A stretch of 48,702 nt of DNA. Source: Bacteroidales bacterium. Lineage in GTDB: Bacteria; Bacteroidota; Bacteroidia; Bacteroidales; UBA932. The notes beneath the pieces are model-generated. The model did no database searches. It was not told the origin of the DNA and was given only the letters and a program-made list of their open reading frames with translations. The DNA lies in NCBI GenBank assembly GCA_017558775.1, contig JAFYTP010000032.1, positions 1 to 48,702 on the forward strand, in the 5' to 3' direction. The position numbers and the translations under genes are program-made. This document shows, one piece after another, positions 8,912 to 17,135 of the stretch (its first letter is position 1; each line of letters starts with the position of its first letter).

Positions 8912-9454
8912 ATGATGAAAAGAATTGCCACCACCCTTCTCGTCCTTGTCTGGACGGTTGTCGCGTTTGCTCAGGGTTCTGTCTTGAAACAGACCCTTGA
9001 GATTGCCGAAGTGGAGATCAATGACGGCGAAGTAAGCCTTTCCGTTTTTGACATGCCCGAATTGGAGAAGCACCAGTATTTCCTCTGTGTCGGAACGCTG
9101 GGAATCGGTGATGATTTCGTTCAATTGCAGTTTGACCCGGTCTTCCAACTGTTCCTGCCTCTTGGTGAAACGTTAGAAGAAGCCCAGGCCAAGCTGGAAG
9201 AATTCAAGGATATCGCGAAAGAACCGTCCGGAACAGAGATAGAGACCGTTGGCACCCTGGCATTGGCCAATCCTTCCACGGGAGATCTCGAACCGGTCTA
9301 CCTGACTTCCCGCCGTTTCCTTTTCCAGCGCATCATTGAATTCAGCGTCAAGCGTAACGGCTACGTGCGTGCAACGCACATTGGCAGAAGCGACTTAGGG
9401 TCTCTGATTACCGCCGTCAAGCTCTATCGGAAGATTCACCCGAACGAGGAGTAG
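8912..9454 (+). CDS. Secreted protein of unknown function
   Basis: I do not recognise this 180-residue protein. It starts with a clear signal peptide (MMKRIATTLLVLVWTVVAFAQ, cut after about residue 20). The mature part is mixed alpha/beta with few charged clusters and ends in VKLYRKIHPNEE. No catalytic motif, repeat or lipobox is visible. ATG codons at 8912 and 8915 are both possible; the promoter at 8883 places the 5' end just before them. It is a single-gene unit, diverging from the patatin operon and converging with the alpha/beta hydrolase seven bases away. The export signal is the only firm statement on its role. Confidence 0.7.
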   Translation: MMKRIATTLLVLVWTVVAFAQGSVLKQTLEIAEVEINDGEVSLSVFDMPELEKHQYFLCVGTLGIGDDFVQLQFDPVFQLFLPLGETLEEAQAKLEEFKDIAKEPSGTEIETVGTLALANPSTGDLEPVYLTSRRFLFQRIIEFSVKRNGYVRATHIGRSDLGSLITAVKLYRKIHPNEE

Positions 9455-9461
9455 GTGTCAT

Positions 9462-10274
9462 TTAATTGATTCCTCGAAGGAAATCAAGAAGAATATCGCG
9501 TACTTGCCGACGATGGAGCAGGAAGAGATGTCCTGTCCCCTGCACCCGGTGGAACTCGCTGTCTTGATACAACTTGTCGTAGGACTCGCTGCAAGAAATA
9601 GGAATGATTCCGTCCCAGGTACCATGGATTAGGCATACGGGGCCTGTGAACCACGATGATTCCTCTTCGATCGGTAATGTCTGGGCTGTGGTGATATAAT
9701 CACGGCCCATTTTAAAACCATAGACGGATATCTTCTCCGGCGGATTCTCCGGATCACAATGGGCGGAGAAAAAACGCCCTCTCTGCGCATATTCTTTCAA
9801 GACGGACGCCGGAGCCAGCTGGATCAATGCCACCGGCGGCGTTCCGGCCTTTTCCAGTCTCCCTGCCAGCATCCCGGCCACTACCCCGCCCTGGGAATGC
9901 CCGAGAATCACGATCCGATCGACATAAGGAAGGCTGGAGGCATAGTCCCATACCGCCTTCGCATCATCGATCATCTTCGGTACCGTATTCTCTTCCTCGG
10001 CGCCGTCACTGTCGCCATAGCCGTCGAAATCGAACCGCAGGACAGCATACCCTGCTTTCTGGAGTTCCCGGCTCAGAAACTGCATCGGCACTTTCTTTTT
10101 GGATCCCAGAAAGCCGTGCATCATGATCACGAGCGTGCAATGGTCCTTTTCACAATCGAATCCCTTCGGGAGCAAGACCTCCGCGGCAAGATTGCCCGAA
10201 GGCGCTTTGATTTGGGTGCCCTGGCTGATGAGCATTGCCGGGATGCCGATGAGGCAGTATAAGAGTTTAAACAT
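9462..10274 (-). CDS. Alpha/beta hydrolase with export signal
   Basis: This 270-residue serine hydrolase has an N-terminal hydrophobic stretch (about residues 1-18) that looks like a signal peptide. The oxyanion region reads MMHGFLGSKK, the nucleophile elbow GHSQGG (Ser127), and a late GTGH supplies the catalytic His. The family includes dienelactone-hydrolase-like and acyl esterases, and the substrate cannot be predicted. I chose the ATG at 10274 because the -7 box TATCTTTG lies about 25 bases upstream; the open frame before it is non-coding in character. It forms its own transcription unit downstream of DUF2490. Confidence 0.85.
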   Translation of the reverse strand: MFKLLYCLIGIPAMLISQGTQIKAPSGNLAAEVLLPKGFDCEKDHCTLVIMMHGFLGSKKKVPMQFLSRELQKAGYAVLRFDFDGYGDSDGAEEENTVPKMIDDAKAVWDYASSLPYVDRIVILGHSQGGVVAGMLAGRLEKAGTPPVALIQLAPASVLKEYAQRGRFFSAHCDPENPPEKISVYGFKMGRDYITTAQTLPIEEESSWFTGPVCLIHGTWDGIIPISCSESYDKLYQDSEFHRVQGTGHLFLLHRRQVRDILLDFLRGIN

Positions 10275-10299
10275 GATGGAACAGTTACATCTGATAAAG

Positions 10300-10307
10300 C
10301 AAAGATA
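10300..10307 (-). promoter_or_regulatory. -7 box of the alpha/beta hydrolase promoter
   Basis: The reverse strand reads TATCTTTG, with TTTC 20 bases upstream as a weaker -33 box. The start codon follows after about 25 bases. The 10275-10375 gap also has an imperfect hairpin at 10317-10344 without a T-tract. Confidence 0.6.
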
Positions 10308-10375
10308 CGAATTATTTACGGCCCCCAGAAATCTGAGAGCCGTAATGATGTTGTGTATGTGCAGATGAATGACCT

Positions 10376-11020
10376 CTAGAAGACGAAGGTGTAGCCCAGG
10401 CCTATAAGGTGACAGGCGCCGGTCTGGCCGGCCTTGTCGTAGAGGTGGTACATATAGAAGAGGTCCAGGGAATGGCCGTCTCCGAGGCTGATTTCCGTGC
10501 CGGCGTAGTGCAGCGAGCGGACCCATCCTTTACCGTCCATGCTGCCGAAGATTTCATACATCACATAGGGGGTGAAGGCGCTTTCCGGAGCCCTGTATTG
10601 GCCACGGAGACGGGTTCTGAGCGTGTTGCTGAATGATTCGGCTGCCGGGTTGTAGGCCAATTCCCATTTCTCGCGAAGGGAGACGGCAAGACCCTCGCGC
10701 TTCATCGTTTCCGTGAAGCACAAGACAGCCTTGTGCTGGATCATGTTTCCTGCGGAAGGGATGCTCCAATATTCATAGCTCAGGTCTCCCTTGAGCCACT
10801 TGTTGAAGTTATATCCACCGCCAACCATCGTGAACCAGCATTCTGTACTTTGGATATTGTCAAACGAGCGATGCTCGACGCGTGCCATTGCGTAAGGTGC
10901 TCCGAAGGATTTCACGAGCTGGATGCTGCTCCAGGTTCCCAGGTCAGAGCTGGACTGCGCACTTGCTTGCAGGGAGAAGATCAGCAGTGCGGATATAATG
11001 GAGATAATGCTTTTTTTCAT
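10376..11020 (-). CDS. DUF2490 family outer-membrane-type protein
   Basis: This 214-residue protein has a signal peptide (about residues 1-21, ending QASA-Q) and a mature part made of short amphipathic strands with a terminal aromatic residue (LGYTFVF). That is the pattern of a small outer-membrane beta-barrel. Stretches such as VEHRSFDN, GGGYNFNKWLKGDLSYEYW and REKWELAYN fit DUF2490. The molecular function of the family is unknown. It starts 14 bases after the sodium:solute symporter stop, so the two are probably cotranscribed. Confidence 0.8.
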   Translation of the reverse strand: MKKSIISIISALLIFSLQASAQSSSDLGTWSSIQLVKSFGAPYAMARVEHRSFDNIQSTECWFTMVGGGYNFNKWLKGDLSYEYWSIPSAGNMIQHKAVLCFTETMKREGLAVSLREKWELAYNPAAESFSNTLRTRLRGQYRAPESAFTPYVMYEIFGSMDGKGWVRSLHYAGTEISLGDGHSLDLFYMYHLYDKAGQTGACHLIGLGYTFVF

Positions 11021-11034
11021 AGGTGGAAATTCTA

Positions 11035-12618
11035 CTATTCCTGTTCGTCAACGAGGGAGGTGGTAACGCGGACCGTGACTTTAGTGTCGTAGCAGTTGAA
11101 CATCTTATCCACTTCCTCTTTCCGGCGGATTTTGGTGAAGAGGCTGACCACAGGCACGATCACGAGGCCAAGGACCATGGCCAGCACACCGGCGTTAATC
11201 GGAGAGGTGAAATACGGGCTGATGAAAGTCTTGCCCGTGAAGGTGCAGTACATACATCCGCACATCACGATAACGCCTGCCGCGAAAGAGGCCCAGACCG
11301 ATGCCGGAGTCGTGCGTTTCCAGTAAAGACCGTACAGGAACGGGGCGAGGAATGCTCCTGCCAATGCACCCCAGGAAATACCCATCAGCTGGGCGATGAA
11401 CGTCACAGAACTCTTCGCCTGGACGATGGCCAGGACCGATGAGACGACGATGAAGAACAGCACCAACAGGCGGATCCAGAGCAACTTAGTGTGCTCCTTC
11501 AGATGTTTTCCTTTGCGAAGCTTGGCCATCGCTGGGTTGATGATGTCCAGCGTAAGGGTCGATCCGGAAGTGAGGACCAGCGAGGACAAGGTGGACATGG
11601 AGGCCGACAGGACCAGAATGATAACGACACCGATCATCAAGTCGGGGAGCGACGCAAGCATCGACGGGACAATGCTGTCGTAGATCGGAGTTCCCGCCGC
11701 GGAATACTCGATGCTATCTCCATAGAGACGACCGAATCCACCGAGGAAATAGCAGCCGCCGGCCACGATGATGGCGAAGAAAGTCGATATAACCGTACCC
11801 TTGCGGATGGCGGCCTCGCTGCGGATGGCGTAGAATTTACCGACCATCTGCGGGAGTCCCCAGGTACCAAGGGAAGTCAGCAGCACGACACCCAGCAGAT
11901 AAATGGGCTGCGGCCCCAGGAACGACACGAACGCACCGCTCAGTCCCGGAGCCGATTCGGAAGGGATCTGCGAAAGACTCTCCACTGCTGCAGTAAAGCC
12001 ACCATTGCCCAGCAGGACGGCCGCAATCACGGCGCAAATGCCCACCAGCATGATCATTCCCTGGATGAAATCGTTCACCGCCGTGGCCATATAACCTCCC
12101 ACCAGCACGTAAATACCGGTCAGCACTGCCATTCCCAACACGCACCACAGGTAATCGACGTTGAAGGCCATGCTGAAAAGCCGGGAAAGACCGTTGTAAA
12201 GGGATGCGGTATATGGAATCAGGAAGATGAACACGATAACCGATGCGGCAACCTTGAGCGTTCCGCTGAAGAAACGCTTCCCGAAGAAATCAGGCATCGT
12301 CGCGCTCTGCAGATGCTGCGTCATCAGGCGGGTACGACGTCCCAAGATGCGCCACGCCAGCAACGAACCAATCAGTGCGTTGCCGATACCGATCCAGGTA
12401 GCGGCCATTCCATACTTCCAACCGAACTGTCCGGCGTATCCGACAAAGATAACCGCCGAAAAGTAAGAAGTACCGAAGGCAAAAGCGGTCAGCCAGGAAC
12501 CGACGTTGCGGCCACCCAGAACAAAACCCACGACATCAGAAGCGGTCCTGCGGCAATACACGCCGACACCGATCATCACGGCAAAGAAGAGGACCAGGAG
12601 AATACACTTTACTAACAT
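11035..12618 (-). CDS. Sodium:solute symporter family protein (SSS)
   Basis: This 527-residue membrane protein has about thirteen hydrophobic helices and the N-terminal pattern of the SSS family (GGRNVGSWLTAFAFGTSYFSAVIFVGYAGQ). The helix reading ASMSTLSSLVLTSGS corresponds to the conserved Na+-site helix 8. Proline, pantothenate and sialic-acid carriers all belong here; I cannot tell the solute. Two weak -7-like boxes lie upstream: TATCTTTA at 12623-12630, almost touching the ATG, and TAACTTTG at 12700-12707. The next gene, DUF2490, follows by 14 bases. Confidence 0.9.
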   Translation of the reverse strand: MLVKCILLVLFFAVMIGVGVYCRRTASDVVGFVLGGRNVGSWLTAFAFGTSYFSAVIFVGYAGQFGWKYGMAATWIGIGNALIGSLLAWRILGRRTRLMTQHLQSATMPDFFGKRFFSGTLKVAASVIVFIFLIPYTASLYNGLSRLFSMAFNVDYLWCVLGMAVLTGIYVLVGGYMATAVNDFIQGMIMLVGICAVIAAVLLGNGGFTAAVESLSQIPSESAPGLSGAFVSFLGPQPIYLLGVVLLTSLGTWGLPQMVGKFYAIRSEAAIRKGTVISTFFAIIVAGGCYFLGGFGRLYGDSIEYSAAGTPIYDSIVPSMLASLPDLMIGVVIILVLSASMSTLSSLVLTSGSTLTLDIINPAMAKLRKGKHLKEHTKLLWIRLLVLFFIVVSSVLAIVQAKSSVTFIAQLMGISWGALAGAFLAPFLYGLYWKRTTPASVWASFAAGVIVMCGCMYCTFTGKTFISPYFTSPINAGVLAMVLGLVIVPVVSLFTKIRRKEEVDKMFNCYDTKVTVRVTTSLVDEQE

Positions 12619-12704
12619 GCAGTAAAGATAATAAAAAATCTCAATATCCCACCCTTTCGGCCGGATAATATTCTGAATTATTGAAAGATGCGCTTAAATC
12701 AAAG

Positions 12705-13280
12705 TTACACCAGCCTGCCGAAATCGTCCCAGCCGGGCTGCATTTTACCAGCGTTGCAATCCCGAATAAAGCGCTTCAGGGCCATCTGGGCCTCTTCTTC
12801 GCGGCCGCTTTGCCGATAGTGCTGGATAAAATCCACCCGGATGCGTCGATAGGTCTCCGGAAAATCATTGTAGTTAACCCAGGCCTTTTTATCGGCCTTG
12901 ATGGCATCTAAAACCCAATCTTCAAAAACGAAACGGGAAGGGTCGAGGTCTGGAGCCGCCGCAAGCCCTGCTGGCGTCATTTCCCCGAGCTGAACCAGCC
13001 GGCGGCATCGAATCAGATTCCGTTCGCACCAGCTGCTCCGCTTGCGTCGGGGCGTGAAATGCTGGACGGGTTTGCCATCATCAATCTTTTTCTGTGTACT
13101 GTCAATCCAGCCGAAACACAGAGCAACCTCCACCGCATCGACATACCGCACCACCCCGGGACAGTCCGCGGCAGCTCGGTTCACACGCAGCCAAAAATCA
13201 CTGACTTTGTCGTGATTCTCCAGGTACCATTGGTACAATTCCGCGCGGGTGTGTATGTCAAGCAAATGGGTGACTTCCAT
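12705..13280 (-). CDS. YdeI/OmpD-associated (OmdA) family protein
   Basis: This 191-residue soluble protein begins LLDIHTRAELYQWYLENH and has EVALCFGWIDSTQKKID and FTPRRKRSSWCERN, the signature of YdeI-type proteins sometimes named bacteriocin-protection proteins. The biochemical activity is not established. The frame is open twelve codons further up, to 13316, but that start would overlap the upstream regulator's stop. I prefer ATG 13280, which leaves a 22-base gap and the usual family N-terminus. It is probably cotranscribed with the HTH regulator. Confidence 0.85.
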   Translation of the reverse strand: MEVTHLLDIHTRAELYQWYLENHDKVSDFWLRVNRAAADCPGVVRYVDAVEVALCFGWIDSTQKKIDDGKPVQHFTPRRKRSSWCERNLIRCRRLVQLGEMTPAGLAAAPDLDPSRFVFEDWVLDAIKADKKAWVNYNDFPETYRRIRVDFIQHYRQSGREEEAQMALKRFIRDCNAGKMQPGWDDFGRLV

Positions 13281-13302
13281 GAGAAATAAGGGCTTACGCC
13301 TG

Positions 13303-14160
13303 TCAATCAAAGACAAGCGTAAGCTCAGACTTAATGCCGTTCAGTTCGATAATATCTTCCGCATCGGGGTTGATCAGTTCCGAACGGTCGCAGAGGATGC
13401 GCGTACGGATGCCGTGGGTGCGGGTTGCGACGGTCTTCCCGGAAGGAATGTGCATCGTGGAGACAGCAGCGACCTGGTTCAGGGACAGTTTGCCGGCGAA
13501 GGAATCGGCCTTGATGACCACATCGGAATTCACATCGAGCTCGGTCTCCCCTTTTATTTCGGAAAGATGGATCTCCTCCGCCTTGCCGCCGAATTCAAAG
13601 TTGTCGTACTCCAGGTGCCGGAGGGAGAACTTCCCGGTGCGGGCGGCGATTTCAACCTTGTGCACATACCGCTGCGGGAGGAATATGTCGATGTGAAGGG
13701 CTTCGCGGCAGAGGGTTTCCGTGATGCCGTCGCGGAGTTTCAGGTCCACATCCGCGCTTCTGCCTTCGTCATCGACCTTAATCTTAATAAGACCGGATAC
13801 ATCGGCGATGTCGTTGGAGGAACAGACGACTTCCAGTTTTTCGCCCTCGTTGCCGCTCACGGTAATCTCCGCAGCGCAGCCGAGATGGATATCATAGTCC
13901 CGGAGGTCTTCAATGTCGTACGTTACCCGGCTTTCATAGAGGAAAAGCTTCTCCGCCAGGGCCTTTTCTTCAGAGAGGAGATCATCGACACTGATCTTGA
14001 ACATGCGCGAGAGCACCAGGAGGTTGCCGATATCCGGCAGCCCTTCGCCGCTTTCCCATTTGGTGATGGCCTGACGGGAAACATTGAGCCTTGCCCCGAA
14101 CTCTTCCTGGGACAGTCCTGCTCCTTTGCGGAGCGATTTGATTTTTTCTGACAGTTTCAT
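13303..14160 (-). CDS. XRE-family HTH regulator with C-terminal DUF4097-like beta domain
   Basis: This 285-residue protein has two parts. Residues 1-60 are a classical Cro/CI-type HTH (LSQEEFGARLNVSRQAITKWESGEGLPD). Residues about 85-285 are repetitive short strands without a membrane segment (GKFSLRHLEYDNFEFGGKAEEIHLSEIKG), resembling the putative adhesin (DUF4097) beta-solenoid. No signal peptide or transmembrane helix is seen, so it should be cytosolic. The start at 14160 is fixed by the promoter: an earlier in-frame ATG at 14181 falls inside the -7 box. The YdeI-like gene follows after 22 bases. Targets are unknown and autoregulation is a reasonable guess only. Confidence 0.83.
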   Translation of the reverse strand: MKLSEKIKSLRKGAGLSQEEFGARLNVSRQAITKWESGEGLPDIGNLLVLSRMFKISVDDLLSEEKALAEKLFLYESRVTYDIEDLRDYDIHLGCAAEITVSGNEGEKLEVVCSSNDIADVSGLIKIKVDDEGRSADVDLKLRDGITETLCREALHIDIFLPQRYVHKVEIAARTGKFSLRHLEYDNFEFGGKAEEIHLSEIKGETELDVNSDVVIKADSFAGKLSLNQVAAVSTMHIPSGKTVATRTHGIRTRILCDRSELINPDAEDIIELNGIKSELTLVFD

Positions 14161-14178
14161 AATCTTGCGTTTTTTCGG

Positions 14179-14210
14179 CAAAGGTACCGCCAGAGGCCCT
14201 TCCCGTCAAG
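14179..14210 (-). promoter_or_regulatory. Promoter of the HTH regulator operon
   Basis: On the reverse strand CTTG (14207-14210), 20 bases, then TACCTTTG (14179-14186): both Bacteroidota boxes at normal spacing. The ATG at 14160 lies about 19 bases below. Confidence 0.72.
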
Positions 14211-14311
14211 CATCAGCGCTTTACATCCCCTATCGGCAATGCTACTTTTCGTGGCATTTGCCCTCCAAACGCAAAATTACGTCAATTCTTTCTGATATCA
14301 AACGACCATCC

Positions 14312-15289
14312 TCAATGCCTGATCGCGATATATCCGCTCTCATCGATCATATCCGCACCTTCGTCGGTGAAAAGGAATTGGTAGAGTTTGTAGGCCGTGC
14401 TCGCGTGGTCTTGTTTCTTGCGGACGGCCGCGTAGATACTGGAAACAAACGGATATTTGTTATTCCTCAGGGATTCTTTGCTGGGAGTCACGCCGTCGAT
14501 GGAGAGCATATCCACTCTCAGCAAGTCACGGACCATCGCGGTGCAGTAGAAGAAAGGCGTATACCCGATGCCGTATTCATCGCCCTCCAGTTGAAGATAA
14601 GGAGAGGCCATCTGCGAGCCGATGATTTCCGGCATATAGGATCCGTCAATCATAGTCAGCCCATTCATCACCAGCGTTTCCATCTTTTCCTGGCTGCCGG
14701 AATCCGCATCCCGGATATACGGGGTGATCTTATGGTCGACGCCTCCGACTTCCTTCCAGTTGGTGATCTCGCCGGTATAGATTTTCCGGACCTGGTCCGA
14801 AGTCAGATTCTTGACAGGATTCTTGGGATTGACGATAAAAACAAGTGCGTCAATGGCCAATGGCGCCGTTTCCAACTCAACTCTAGCTTTCTCTGCCGAT
14901 GCCTTTTCATTCCTGGAGATATCCCGGCTCGCGATAATTACGTCCGCATTACCCTCGATGAGATTCATGTAGGCGCCGTGTGTTCCGTTGCAGGGATTCT
15001 TGGCGAGGTAATCCTGATACTTAAAGGGTATGGTGCCCTTGGAGAAGTCCGGATTGATGATATAGGTCGTTCCGCTCATCCAGTCGATTTCCCAGTTGTA
15101 CGGCATTCCGAGCAGCTTATAGGCAATTAGATCCCTTACGGGTCGCGTGCTTGTGGAACAGTCCGTGAGGGGCCAGTCCTGCAGAGAGACCTGCTCCCAA
15201 TTGGATTCCGTGTTCTGCATCCGTTCACATCCGCTCAGCCCCGCCACCAGCAGGGCCATACTTAGCGCAATCTTTAAAATCTTTTCCAT
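14312..15289 (-). CDS. PstS-like phosphate-binding lipoprotein
   Basis: This 325-residue lipoprotein has the lipobox LSGC (Cys21) and a PBP-like fold. Family-typical stretches include DCSTSTRPVRDLIAYKLL near the N-terminus, the segment NADVIIASRDIS, LAIDALVFIVNPKNPVKNLT and YTGEITNWKEVGG. In other bacteria such proteins deliver phosphate to PstCA. No ABC permease or ATPase gene is present here. Instead the gene diverges from a Na+/phosphate symporter with a 118-base spacer. It may capture phosphate at the envelope or act as a sensor; both are inference. Confidence 0.85.
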   Translation of the reverse strand: MEKILKIALSMALLVAGLSGCERMQNTESNWEQVSLQDWPLTDCSTSTRPVRDLIAYKLLGMPYNWEIDWMSGTTYIINPDFSKGTIPFKYQDYLAKNPCNGTHGAYMNLIEGNADVIIASRDISRNEKASAEKARVELETAPLAIDALVFIVNPKNPVKNLTSDQVRKIYTGEITNWKEVGGVDHKITPYIRDADSGSQEKMETLVMNGLTMIDGSYMPEIIGSQMASPYLQLEGDEYGIGYTPFFYCTAMVRDLLRVDMLSIDGVTPSKESLRNNKYPFVSSIYAAVRKKQDHASTAYKLYQFLFTDEGADMIDESGYIAIRH

Positions 15290-15349
15290 ACCCCTATAAC
15301 TCCCTCCTTCTTTAAATACTGCACATTCATCGAAAATAGTTCACAGTTG

Positions 15350-15380
15350 ATTGTCATATCAGAAAAAACAAGTAAATTCG
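15350..15380 (+). promoter_or_regulatory. Promoter of the Na+/phosphate symporter operon
   Basis: ATTG at 15350-15353, 19 bases, then TAAATTCG at 15373-15380, one base off the TAnnTTTG consensus. The ATG follows after 27 bases. The same -7 variant occurs before the fimbrillin-like operon. A similar box, TATTTTCG, on the reverse strand at 15331-15338 may serve the PstS-like gene. Confidence 0.6.
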
Positions 15381-15407
15381 TGAACGGATACTAATAACCG
15401 AACTTAG

Positions 15408-17135
15408 ATGCTCCTACAGATCCTTACTCTGCTCGGCTCGCTGGCGATGTTCCTGTATGGTATGTCCCTGATGAGCGGCGGTCTGCAAAAAATGGCTGGA
15501 AACCGACTCCGGGTTTTCATGGCCAAAATGACATCCAACACCTTTAAATGCATATTGACCGGTATCGTGGTGACCGCCATGGTGCAGAGTTCGACGGCGA
15601 CCACCCTGTTGATCGTGAGTTTTGTCAATGCCGGTTTGCTGGCGCTGGGAAGCGCTATCGCCGTGATCATGGGCGCTAACATCGGTACGACGGTGACCGC
15701 TTGGATCTTCGCCCTGAGTTTCGGAGGAGGCAGCTGGAGCATCGCCACCATCGCCATTCCGCTGATGTTCTTCGCCTTCCTGGGCCTGAACTCCAAGAAA
15801 TACGCGAATCTGGGTGAGTTCCTGATGGGTTTCGCCCTCCTGTTCCTGGGCTTGTCGATTTTGAAGGAAACATCGACAGTACTCCTTGATAATGAAGGCG
15901 TTCGTTCCTTCCTCTCTACCCTCTCGGGCTACGGAATCTGGAGTATTTTCCTGTTCATGCTGGCGGGCGCTATCATCACCCTGATGCTGCAGAGTTCCGC
16001 CACCGCAACGGCCATTACGATGGTGCTGGTGGCCCAGGGATATATACCCTTCACGATGGCAACGGCCATGGTACTGGGCAGCAACCTCGGTACCACGGTG
16101 ACGTCCAACATCGCAGCCTCGGTGGCGAACCAGAGCGCGAAACGGACGGCGCGGGCCCACTTCCTGTTCAACCTGTTTGGTGTGATCCTCGCGCTGATCT
16201 TCTTCAAGCCGTTCATCAAGCTCGTGGGTTTGACCGTGGAAGCGCTAGGCTTCCCCAACCCTGTCACGGTCGATTTTGCCGGGGCCGATGCTGCCACGCA
16301 GGAATCCCTCATCGCATCGCTGCCGTATAGTGTCGCCGTTCTCCACTCTGTGTTCAATATCATCACGACGCTCATCCTGGTCTGGTTCATTCCTCAGCTT
16401 GTCAAGATGGTGACAATGATGGTCCCGAACAAGGGTGAGGAGAAGGAAACCTACCGGCTGAAGTATATCGGTATCGGCAATATCGCTACCGGTGACCTGG
16501 CCCTGAACAGCGCTAAGATGGAAGTCGTTGAATTCGGCCATCTTTGCCAACGGGATCTCGCCTATATCCGGAGTGCTATCAATGCTACCACGCAGGGGGA
16601 ATTTGACGAGGCCGACAAGAAACTGATCCACTACGAGGAAGTCACCGACAACGTGGAACGGGAAATCGCGACCTACCTCCGCGAAGTCTCCAAGAACGAG
16701 CTGAGTATCAGCGGTCTCGCGCGTATCCGCGAGTTCTACCGCATCATCGGCGAGATGGAATCCTTGGGCGACAGCGGAGAAACCATCGGCAAAATCCTTT
16801 CGCGCGTTTGGGAGCACAAGTGCCGGTTCACGGACCACATGCTCCAGCAGCTGAACCAATTGCTCGATCTGCTGGATAAGGCCTATGTCGCCATGGACCA
16901 TAATCTCTCCACTCCCCTGATTGAGCTTACGGACATCCATAATGCGGAAGAAGCGGAAGCGGCCATTAACGAGTATCGGGATTGCCTCCGTAACGAACAC
17001 CTCACCAACATCGAGAAGTCGTCCTATCCATACGAGACGGGCTCTTTCTACATGGATGTGGTGAACTGTATCGAGAAGATGGGAGACTTCATCATCAACA
17101 TCTCCCAGAGTGTCTACGGCGCCAAGACGGTTTGA
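15408..17135 (+). CDS. Na+/phosphate cotransporter with PhoU-like C-terminal domain
   Basis: This 575-residue protein carries the two inverted Na/Pi repeats, each with its QSS signature: MVQSSTATTLL in the first and MLQSSATATAI in the second. Residues 1-330 hold about nine membrane helices; residues about 350-565 form a cytosolic helical PhoU-like domain. The family (NptA, YjbB) moves phosphate with sodium. Its stop overlaps the ATG of the next gene by one base (TGATG), indicating coupled translation with a PagL-like enzyme. It diverges from the PstS-like lipoprotein, so phosphate handling is the clear local theme. Confidence 0.93.
   Translation: MLLQILTLLGSLAMFLYGMSLMSGGLQKMAGNRLRVFMAKMTSNTFKCILTGIVVTAMVQSSTATTLLIVSFVNAGLLALGSAIAVIMGANIGTTVTAWIFALSFGGGSWSIATIAIPLMFFAFLGLNSKKYANLGEFLMGFALLFLGLSILKETSTVLLDNEGVRSFLSTLSGYGIWSIFLFMLAGAIITLMLQSSATATAITMVLVAQGYIPFTMATAMVLGSNLGTTVTSNIAASVANQSAKRTARAHFLFNLFGVILALIFFKPFIKLVGLTVEALGFPNPVTVDFAGADAATQESLIASLPYSVAVLHSVFNIITTLILVWFIPQLVKMVTMMVPNKGEEKETYRLKYIGIGNIATGDLALNSAKMEVVEFGHLCQRDLAYIRSAINATTQGEFDEADKKLIHYEEVTDNVEREIATYLREVSKNELSISGLARIREFYRIIGEMESLGDSGETIGKILSRVWEHKCRFTDHMLQQLNQLLDLLDKAYVAMDHNLSTPLIELTDIHNAEEAEAAINEYRDCLRNEHLTNIEKSSYPYETGSFYMDVVNCIEKMGDFIINISQSVYGAKTV

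Noticed and set aside
10317-10344. TACGGC/GCCGTA hairpin downstream of DUF2490 as a terminator
   Set aside because: The stem is interrupted and no T-tract follows on either strand, so I keep it only as a note in the nearby promoter entry.
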